In this document: in pieces, positions 1 through 5,072 of the stretch | Position numbering within the stretch: position 1 is the first letter of the stretch | Layout of the letters: every line of letters begins with the position of its first letter | Source: Actinomycetota bacterium | GTDB taxonomy: Bacteria > Actinomycetota > Thermoleophilia > UBA2241 | Assembly: GCA_003157715.1 (NCBI GenBank) | Contig: PMKK01000250.1 | Span: forward strand, 1 to 6,819 | Length of the DNA stretch: 6,819 nt | Reading direction: 5' to 3' | Notes under the pieces: generated by a model | What the model saw: only the letters and a program-made list of their open reading frames with translations | Told to the model about the DNA's origin: nothing | Databases searched by the model: none | Made by a program: the position numbers and the translations under genes

Positions 1-816
1 GCCCTCGAAGTTGAACACGCCGTGCTCGCTCCAGCCGTGCTCGTCGTCGCCTATTAGATGGCGGCGCGGGTCGGCCGACAGAGTCGTCTTGCCCGTGCCC
101 GAGAGCCCGAAGAACAGCGCCGCGTCGCCCCCGCGGCCGACGTTGGCGGCACAGTGCATGGGCAGCACGTCGCGCTCGGGCAGCAGGTAGTTGAGCAGCG
201 TGAAGACCGACTTCTTGATCTCGCCGGCGTACATCGTGCCGACGATCAGCACGAGGCGGCGCTCGAGGTCGATGCCGACAAACGCCTCGGAGCGGGCGCC
301 GTCGACCTTGGGCGAGGCGGTGAGCGCGCCGCAGTCGATCACCGTGATGGCCGGCGCGAAGCGCTCCCGCAGGTCGATGCTCGCGGGCTGCAGAAACAGC
401 GTGTGGGCAAACAGAGCGTGCCAGGTGGCCTCGCAGACGACCCTGATCGGCTGGCGGTAGACCGGATCGGCGCCGGCGTAGCCGTCGAAGACGAACGACT
501 CGCGGTGTTGCAGGAAGGCGCTGGCCTTGTCGAGGAGATGGTCGAAAACGCGCCGGCTGCAGGGCTTGTTGATCGCGCCCCAGTCGACGGCGTCGTGCAC
601 CGCCTTTGCGTCGACGATGAAGCGGTCGTGCGGCGAGCGGCCGGTGCGCGCGCCGGTGCGCACGACGAGCGCCCCGTTCGAGGCAAGGATGCCCTCGTGA
701 CGGGCCAGCGAGCGCGCCACGAGCTCGGCGTAGGGCAGGTTGCGATGGATCTGGCCCACGCCGGCAAGACCGGCCTCGGCCAGATCGTCGCGCACGCTGT
801 CGACGGTGATGGTCAT
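1..816 (-). CDS. pckA: ATP-dependent phosphoenolpyruvate carboxykinase, N-terminal half (cut by left edge)
   Basis: Cytosolic enzyme that interconverts oxaloacetate plus ATP with phosphoenolpyruvate, CO2 and ADP; in most bacteria the first committed step of gluconeogenesis. The frame runs open from the ATG at 816 to base 1, giving 272 codons of the usual ~530. Diagnostic ATP-type motifs are present: RTGARTGRSP at residues 53-62 (substrate-binding Arg60), MYAGEIKKS with Lys202, MHCAAN with metal-binding His221, the kinase-1a loop GLSGTGKTT at 237-245 (Lys243, Thr244), and LIGDDEHGW with Asp257/Asp258, followed by GVFNFEG at the edge. Offsets to the E. coli enzyme are constant at 11 residues across the last four sites, so there is no indel or frameshift there. 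The start is supported by GGAGGGAG at 823-830, six bases upstream. The gene is divergent from the protease gene at 1052. All catalytic residues visible in this half are intact. The family assignment is very secure. Confidence 0.97.
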   Translation of the reverse strand, partial: MTITVDSVRDDLAEAGLAGVGQIHRNLPYAELVARSLARHEGILASNGALVVRTGARTGRSPHDRFIVDAKAVHDAVDWGAINKPCSRRVFDHLLDKASAFLQHRESFVFDGYAGADPVYRQPIRVVCEATWHALFAHTLFLQPASIDLRERFAPAITVIDCGALTASPKVDGARSEAFVGIDLERRLVLIVGTMYAGEIKKSVFTLLNYLLPERDVLPMHCAANVGRGGDAALFFGLSGTGKTTLSADPRRHLIGDDEHGWSEHGVFNFEG

Positions 817-854
817 GGTCGACTCCCTCCCGGTGGCATGCGACGGGACATATC

Positions 855-944
855 GTTTCGTCGAAGACGCGTCGCTTCGCGGAAAGGACGCGCCGTTTCG
901 CGGAAAGGACGCGCCGGTTCGCGGAGAGACGCGTCGTTTCGTCG
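855..944. repeat. Tandem array of ~20-base repeats (five copies, last partial)
   Basis: Successive copies lie at 855-873 (19 bases), 874-894 (21), 895-915 (21), 916-935 (20) and a partial at 936-944. The central type begins GTTTCGCGGAAAGGACGC; copies 2 and 3 differ by one base. Copies 1 and 4 end in the palindrome GACGCGTC. Copy 1 and the partial last copy share the exact 11-mer TCGTTTCGTCG (853-863 and 934-944). The inner copies contain TTTC-GCG-GAAA, a small inverted repeat. The ~20-21-base period is about two DNA helical turns, so equivalent positions fall on one face of the helix. This could be an operator array or, if pckA is transcribed from about 942, part of its mRNA leader. Function is inference; the repeat structure is directly visible. 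Confidence 0.85.
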
Positions 945-948
945 CGCA

Positions 949-978
949 AGTATAGTCCGCCGACTGCTCGGGCGTCCG
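949..978 (-). promoter_or_regulatory. Candidate pckA promoter (weak)
   Basis: On the minus strand TATACT (949-954) differs from the sigma-70 -10 consensus by one base. At 18-base spacing the -35 position (973-978) reads CGGACG, which matches TTGACA only at the central GAC. If used, transcription would begin near 942 and give a pckA leader of about 125 bases containing the whole repeat array. The -10 is the most AT-rich hexamer in a very GC-rich gap, which is the main reason to propose it. Confidence 0.3.
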
Positions 979-991
979 GCCGTGCGCCGGA
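975..991. promoter_or_regulatory. Inverted repeat TCCGGC-N5-GCCGGA, possible operator
   Basis: Perfect 6-base arms at 975-980 and 986-991 are separated by CGTGC; two more pairs form outside if A992 is bulged. It overlaps the candidate pckA -35 and lies about 25 bases upstream of the plus-strand -10-like element, a position suited to a regulator binding site. In DNA this GC-rich, short inverted repeats also arise by chance, and no regulator can be named. Confidence 0.25.
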
Positions 992-1012
992 ACGCGCGCG
1001 CGCCCGAGACGT

Positions 1013-1021
1013 CTGCTATCG
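1013..1021 (+). promoter_or_regulatory. Candidate extended -10 (TGCTATCGT) for the protease gene
   Basis: TATCGT preceded by TGC resembles an extended -10 element. Transcription would start near 1028, giving a short leader before the ATG at 1052. The expected -35 position falls in the alternating CG run at 993-1003 and does not resemble TTGACA. The call rests on the -10 alone. Confidence 0.25.
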
Positions 1022-1051
1022 TACGGACGTGCGACGACAAGGGGGGATCTC

Positions 1052-3604
1052 ATGAAACGACGCACCGCTCTGGCCACGGTGGCACTCTTCCTGCTCTGCT
1101 GCACGGCACCGGCCGTTGCGTCGGCAGCAACGGCGGCCGGACCGCCGACGTCACCGGTCCCGGGAGCAGCGCTCGTCGGCGCGCCGACTCGGGCGCCGGC
1201 CGTCGCTGCTTCGTCGTCGAGCGCCGCCGCGGCCGCATCGCCGGCCGCCGCGGCCGCATCGCCCACTTCGTGGACGTTCGCCGTGTATGCCAACGGCGAC
1301 AACAACCTCGAGTACACCTGGCCCCAGTTCACGCTGCGGGCGCTGCGGGCGCTGCCCGCCAACGCCGACGTGAACGTGGTCGCCATGATCGACTGGCACA
1401 GCGTCAAGAAGGGCGTCCAGCTGCTGCAGTTCTCGGGTCGCAAGGTGACGGTGGTGGCGAGCTGGCCCGACAAGGACTTCGGCGCCGGCGCGACGTTCAC
1501 GTGGTTTCTCAAGCAGATCGCGACCCGCTACCCCTCGACTCACCTCGCCGTCGACATCTGGGACCACGGCTACGGCTGGCGCTACGTCTCCGACGACTAC
1601 ACCTCGAACGACCGCATCACCATGCCCGAGCTGCGCAACGCCATCAGCGCCGCCGCCGTGCCCATCGACGTGCTCTGCTTCGACGCCTGCAACATGGCCA
1701 ACATCGAGGCCGTCTCCGAGATCGGTGGCTCGAACCTCGTGCGCTACGTGGTCGGCTCCGAGGAGACGATCGACCAGGACGGCTACCCCTACGGTGGCGC
1801 CCTGCGTCCGCTGCTGGCAGACCCGAGCCGCACGCCGCGCCAGGTGGCGAGCGACATGGTGAGCGCCTGGCAGGCCTACTACCGGCCGCTGCGCTGCTTC
1901 GACTGGGTGAGCCTGTCGGCACTCGATGTGAGCAAGGTCGTGCAGGCCCGGGCCGACATCACCGCCTGGGTCACCAGGCTGCGCGCCGATCTGCCGCAGG
2001 ACAGGCGCCTCTATGCCGCCGATCTGCGCCACAGTATCTACGCCTGGGACTGCTGGTATGTCGACATGGCCGACGTCGCCGGGCGCCTGGCGGCCGATCC
2101 GGCGATCACCGACCCGACCCTCAAACTGCTGTCGTCGACCGTTGCCGCTGATCTCCAGGGAGCCGTGGTGGCACTCTGGAGCGGCTCGTATGCGAGCGAG
2201 TTCAAGGGCCTCACCATCTGGTGGGGCACCGGCGGCGACTGGCGCGCCGACCAGGGCATCTATCGCCGCCAGATCGCCTTCGCCCGCCAGACCGGCTGGT
2301 ATGAGTTCCTCAAGGCCTACAACGCCGGGCATCTCCCGGGGTCGTCCCAGGCGCCCGACCCCGCGATCCACCGTGCCGCTTGCGGCCTGACCGACATCGC
2401 CTTCGCCGACGCCGACCACGGCTGGGCGACGGGGTACGACAACGTTTCGAGCGAGGCGGTCATGCTGCGCACCACCGACGGCGGCCGCCACTGGACGACC
2501 AAGATCCCCGCCGGATGGGACACCTACATGACGAGCTCGCTGGCCTTCGTCACGGCCCGCCGAGCGTGGGCGGTGGGCAGCGAGGGCGACGACGAAAGCG
2601 CTATCGTGAAGACCACCGACGGTGGTCTGGACTGGAGCTGGCAGGACAGCGGCACCGTCCAGTACCTGCTGGGCGCCGACTTTCTGAGCGCGACCCACGG
2701 CTGGGTCTGCGGCAGCCGCGGCACGCTCCTGCAAACCACCGACGGCGGCCGCACGTGGAGCGGCAAGCGCGGCGCCTCGGTCACCGACCTCTGGTCGGTC
2801 GAGTTCACCGACTCAGCGCACGGCTGGGTCGCCGGCGGCAACGCCGGCAGCACGAACGGCGTCATCCGCCACACCGCCGACGGCGGCGCGACGTGGACCA
2901 CGCAGCTCACCACTCCCGGCGCCGTGATCTACAAGGTCACCGCGCTCGACGACTCCCGGGCGTGGGCCGTCGGCGGCAGCGCCGTGTCGGGCGCCGGCCT
3001 TATCGTCCACACCACCGACGGCGGGCTGACCTGGCAGCCGCAGTACGGCGGCCCGGCCGTCCCCTGGCTCTGCGACGCGGCTTTCGTCGACGCTTCCACG
3101 GGGTGGGTCGTGGGCGAGCACGGCACGGTACTGCGGACCACGGACGGCGGCCTGACGTGGACGACCGTCACCGTGCCGACGCACGAGGATCTCACGGCGG
3201 TGTGGTTCACGGGCGCCGCCGACGGCTGGATCGTCGGCGACGGCGCGGCCATGCTGCACACAAGCGACGGCGGCGCGACCTGGACGACTACGCGGGCCGA
3301 CGTCGTCGGACCGCGGACGTTCGCGCCGGCGCTCGCGATCGCGAGCCGCGGCGCCAAGGCGCTCCTGCGCTACCGCGTGACCGACGCGCAGAGCGCCACG
3401 GCGATCGTGACGATCAAGATCAGGGAAGGGGACGGACACACGGTGGCGACGCTTTCGCTCGGCCGCCGCACGATCGCGGCGCTGCACGTCGCGCGCTATG
3501 TCTGCCGCCTGCCGCGCGGCGCCTACCGCTTCTCGGTGTACGCCCGCGACGAGGCCGGCAACCCCCAGACGCACGTCGGATCGAACGTCCTGATCGTGAA
3601 GTAG
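1052..3604 (+). CDS. Exported clostripain-family (C11) cysteine protease with seven Ycf48/BNR propeller repeats and C-terminal Ig-like domain
   Basis: Predicted secreted endopeptidase of clan CD (caspase-like fold). Residues 1-25 are a Sec signal peptide: MKRR, a hydrophobic core, then AVASA at the likely cleavage site. An Ala/Ser/Pro-rich linker runs to about 72. The C11 domain (about 73-430) opens with WTFAVYANGDNNLEY and has the dyad His172 (WDHGYGW) and Cys213 (FDACNMANIE). Asp211, two before the cysteine, is the acidic position linked to basic-residue preference in this family. GSEETIDQDGYPYGG follows. Residues 445-747 carry seven repeats, each ending in an Asp-box such as TTDGGRTW (Trp at 481, 528, 569, 615, 661, 703, 744). 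The tail (about 753-850) ends YRFSVYARDEAGN, an Ig-like motif. The start is backed by AAGGGGGG five bases upstream of the ATG. The gene is monocistronic, with convergent gene 3617-4858 following. Active-site residues are intact; the substrate is unknown. Confidence 0.9.
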   Translation: MKRRTALATVALFLLCCTAPAVASAATAAGPPTSPVPGAALVGAPTRAPAVAASSSSAAAAASPAAAAASPTSWTFAVYANGDNNLEYTWPQFTLRALRALPANADVNVVAMIDWHSVKKGVQLLQFSGRKVTVVASWPDKDFGAGATFTWFLKQIATRYPSTHLAVDIWDHGYGWRYVSDDYTSNDRITMPELRNAISAAAVPIDVLCFDACNMANIEAVSEIGGSNLVRYVVGSEETIDQDGYPYGGALRPLLADPSRTPRQVASDMVSAWQAYYRPLRCFDWVSLSALDVSKVVQARADITAWVTRLRADLPQDRRLYAADLRHSIYAWDCWYVDMADVAGRLAADPAITDPTLKLLSSTVAADLQGAVVALWSGSYASEFKGLTIWWGTGGDWRADQGIYRRQIAFARQTGWYEFLKAYNAGHLPGSSQAPDPAIHRAACGLTDIAFADADHGWATGYDNVSSEAVMLRTTDGGRHWTTKIPAGWDTYMTSSLAFVTARRAWAVGSEGDDESAIVKTTDGGLDWSWQDSGTVQYLLGADFLSATHGWVCGSRGTLLQTTDGGRTWSGKRGASVTDLWSVEFTDSAHGWVAGGNAGSTNGVIRHTADGGATWTTQLTTPGAVIYKVTALDDSRAWAVGGSAVSGAGLIVHTTDGGLTWQPQYGGPAVPWLCDAAFVDASTGWVVGEHGTVLRTTDGGLTWTTVTVPTHEDLTAVWFTGAADGWIVGDGAAMLHTSDGGATWTTTRADVVGPRTFAPALAIASRGAKALLRYRVTDAQSATAIVTIKIREGDGHTVATLSLGRRTIAALHVARYVCRLPRGAYRFSVYARDEAGNPQTHVGSNVLIVK
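1223..1264 (+). repeat. 21-base tandem duplication in the protease linker
   Basis: Bases 1223-1243 and 1244-1264 are identical except for the last base, and each encodes AAAAASP. The duplication is in frame and lengthens the Ala/Pro/Ser linker between the signal peptide and the protease domain. The near identity at DNA level, including silent positions, indicates a recent slippage or unequal-exchange event. Confidence 0.9.
2384..3292 (+). repeat. Seven Ycf48-like (PSII BNR) repeats inside the protease gene
   Basis: Coding repeats of 41-47 residues, each with the pattern: hydrophobic strand, -D/A-x-x-x-GW-x-x-G-, strand, then T-T/S/A-D-G-G-x-x-W. The Asp-box threonines fall at residues 474, 521, 562, 608, 654, 696 and 737. 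Seven units fit a closed seven-bladed propeller. Repeats 3, 6 and 7 are the short form (about 41) and repeats 2, 4 and 5 carry an extra loop. Propellers of this type usually bind proteins or glycans; here this would be an inferred targeting role. Confidence 0.9.
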
Positions 3605-3616
3605 CGCGTTCTTGGC

Positions 3617-4858
3617 CTACCCGGCGCCGTTCCCCGAAGACGGCGGGGCGATCCGCGTGCCGGTCGAGGCGCGCGGCCGCCACAGGCAGACGACGAGCAC
3701 GCCCGCGGCGGCGGCCAGGGGAATGACGAAGCGCGGCTCGAGGAACTCGGCGAGCAGGCCCCACAGGGCAAAGCCGACTCCCTGTCCGAACATCAGCCCG
3801 GCGGAGTGAGCCGCCAGCGTACGGCCCCGCAGAGGCTCGTCGACGGCGTCCAGGAGGTACTGGTCGTAGCCGGGCATGTAGGCGCTGCCCAGCCCGGCGA
3901 CCAGCAGCAGCGCGAAGGCCGGATCAAGGCCGGGCCGCGCCAGAAAACCGAGCAGCGGCGCGCAGCACAGCAGGGCTCCGGGGATCACCAGGCGGCGCTG
4001 TCCGGAAGCCGGCACGAAACGCGCCGCCCAGAGGTCGCCCAGGGCGGTGCCGGCGGGCAGGCCGGCCAGGTACAGGCCGACCGCGCCGGCCGGCCGGCCC
4101 AGGTCGTGAACGTAGATCGCGGCCAGCGCCTCGGGCGCCGCCAGACTGGCGGGCAGCAGCCAGCCGAACAGCAGCAGGCGCCGCACCACCGGCAGCGCGA
4201 AGACCGAGCGCAACCCCTGCAGCGAGTCGCGCAGCAGCGGCAGATCGCTCGGCGCGGCGCGGCGCGGCCGCTTCTTGGTCCAGAGCCGCAGCAGCAGCGC
4301 CGCCAGCAGAAACGAGACCGCGTCGGCAACGAGCGCGCCGCGCGGCGAGAGCACGAGCAGCAGCAAGCCGCCGGCCAGGTAGCCGACCACCTGCGAGAGC
4401 TGCGCCGCCAGGCGGATGACCGCGCGGCCCAGGACGAAGGTCGCCTGCTCGGGCAGCACGTCCGACAAGGTCGCGGCCCGCACGCCCGAAAACACCGGGG
4501 CGATGAGCCCAAGCGTGAACAGCAGGGCAAGCAGCGCGGCGACCGGGAGCCGCAGCGCGGCCATCACTCCCACGATCACGGCGCTGGCGAGGTCGCACGC
4601 CACGAGCACACGCCGAACAGGCAGGCGGTCGACGACGGCCGACAGCAGCGTGCCGGCAAAGAGGTACGGCAGAAAGGCGAGGCTGAAGGTCAGCGCGGCG
4701 AGCGCCGGCGAGTGCGTCCTGGCGTACACCAGCACCGTCATCGCGACGCTGGCCACGACGTCGCCGAGCAGCGAGATCACATGGGCGGCAAAGAGGGCGC
4801 GAAACTCACCGACGGCAAACAGCCGGCCGTAGCGGGCACGTGGTTCGTCGACGGTCAC
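3617..4858 (-). CDS. MFS transporter, MFS_3/EntS-like (drug or metabolite exporter type)
   Basis: Integral membrane carrier of 413 residues, the usual size for a 12-helix major facilitator. Hydrophobic segments are spread over the full length, with a charged central loop (WTKKRPRR, residues 193-200) separating the two six-helix halves. A motif-A-like loop between helices 2 and 3 reads AGTLLSAVVDRLPVRRVLV (Gly69, Asp77, Arg78, Arg82, Arg83), typical of the EntS/MFS_3 branch, whose members are mostly proton-driven exporters. The substrate cannot be inferred. The start is GTG at 4858; an in-frame TGA about 20 bases upstream, with no other start codon between, makes this the earliest possible start. 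No Shine-Dalgarno precedes it, and the small gene at 4869-5009 ends only ten bases upstream, suggesting translational coupling. It is convergent with the protease gene, 12 bases apart. Confidence 0.88.
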   Translation of the reverse strand: MTVDEPRARYGRLFAVGEFRALFAAHVISLLGDVVASVAMTVLVYARTHSPALAALTFSLAFLPYLFAGTLLSAVVDRLPVRRVLVACDLASAVIVGVMAALRLPVAALLALLFTLGLIAPVFSGVRAATLSDVLPEQATFVLGRAVIRLAAQLSQVVGYLAGGLLLLVLSPRGALVADAVSFLLAALLLRLWTKKRPRRAAPSDLPLLRDSLQGLRSVFALPVVRRLLLFGWLLPASLAAPEALAAIYVHDLGRPAGAVGLYLAGLPAGTALGDLWAARFVPASGQRRLVIPGALLCCAPLLGFLARPGLDPAFALLLVAGLGSAYMPGYDQYLLDAVDEPLRGRTLAAHSAGLMFGQGVGFALWGLLAEFLEPRFVIPLAAAAGVLVVCLWRPRASTGTRIAPPSSGNGAG

Positions 4859-4868
4859 GGCGCCGGCG

Positions 4869-5009
4869 TCACATCACGGGCGTGGCTGCATCCGCGCTTT
4901 CTGCCCACGGCCCGATGGGCCCGAGGGTGGTCGGTTCGGACTTCGAGCCGGGCGCCAGACCGCCGCCCTCCACCACGCGCAGCGGAGCTTCGGGAACGTG
5001 CGTGGTCAT
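4869..5009 (-). CDS. Small protein of 46 residues, unknown function
   Basis: I do not recognise this protein. It starts with ATG at 5009, three bases after AAGGAGGA (5013-5020), the best ribosome binding site in the window, and stops at TGA (4869-4871) ten bases before the transporter's GTG. It begins MTTHVPEAPLRVVEGGG, is rich in Pro (7) and Gly (6), has LGPIGPW near residues 29-35, ends DAATPVM, and has no cysteine and no membrane segment. About four fifths of its codons end in G or C, like its neighbours. Hydrophobic residues at -4, -7 and -12 from Gly15-Gly16 loosely resemble a double-glycine leader, but Pro replaces the usual acidic -8 residue. It could be an exported peptide, a small accessory protein of the transporter, or a leader ORF that couples translation. 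Coding status rests on signal and context, not homology. Confidence 0.55.
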   Translation of the reverse strand: MTTHVPEAPLRVVEGGGLAPGSKSEPTTLGPIGPWAESADAATPVM

Positions 5010-5012
5010 GGG

Positions 5013-5020
5013 TCCTCCTT
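5013..5020 (-). promoter_or_regulatory. Strong ribosome binding site of the 46-codon gene
   Basis: AAGGAGGA on the minus strand, complementary to the 16S rRNA tail over eight bases, with GGAGG four bases before the ATG at 5009. It decides this start over an upstream in-frame ATG at 5057, which has no such signal, and it is the main evidence that the small frame is translated. Confidence 0.75.
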
Positions 5021-5072
5021 CACCATCCAGGGATGCCAGACCCGAAGGATACCCCACGCCGCTGCGCGGCCG

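Larger units (their letters stand above)
817..1051. promoter_or_regulatory. Divergent intergenic control region between pckA and the C11 protease gene
   Basis: This 235-base gap must carry the start signals for both flanking genes. From left to right it holds the pckA ribosome binding site (823-830), a tandem repeat array (855-944), a TATACT-like minus-strand -10 candidate (949-954), a 6-base inverted repeat (975-991), an alternating CG run (993-1003), an extended -10-like TGCTATCGT on the plus strand (1013-1021) and the protease gene's purine-rich AAGGGGGG (1039-1046). Two short open frames cross it in repeat-containing frames, but neither has a plausible start signal, and I read the region as non-coding. 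Whether the two genes share regulation cannot be told from sequence. Confidence 0.6.

Noticed and set aside
855..944. CRISPR array
   Set aside because: The repeats are directly adjacent with no unique spacers, the units are too short and vary in length, and no cas gene is present.
813..1040. Minus-strand 75-codon frame running through the repeat array into the pckA start
   Set aside because: The product repeats Arg-Pro-Phe-Arg-Glu units only because the DNA repeats. It has no binding site and ends over the pckA start in a different frame; a leader peptide role is possible but unsupported.
58..2151. Plus-strand open frame of 697 codons crossing pckA, the intergenic gap and the protease gene
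   Set aside because: It is antisense to the pckA coding region and out of frame with the protease; its product is Arg/Ala/Gly-rich low-complexity sequence with no motif. It results from GC-rich codon bias leaving few stops.
1151..2734. Minus-strand open frame of 527 codons antisense to the protease gene
   Set aside because: It has no recognisable domain and no binding site, and lies wholly inside a gene with intact catalytic and repeat motifs on the other strand.
3625..3645. Hairpin CGCCGT-N9-ACGGCG near the convergent gene ends, as a bidirectional terminator
   Set aside because: The stem is only six pairs with a nine-base loop, there is no T tract on either side, and it lies within the transporter's last codons.
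2380..3726. Plus-strand open frame of 448 codons overlapping the propeller part of the protease gene
   Set aside because: The product is Arg-rich and periodic only because the real frame is repetitive; it is a shadow in another frame.
5060..5072. Hairpin GCCGC-GCA-GCGGC just after the phosphoesterase stop, as a terminator
   Set aside because: The five-pair stem with a three-base loop has no T-run, and the close downstream genes on the same strand argue for continued transcription.
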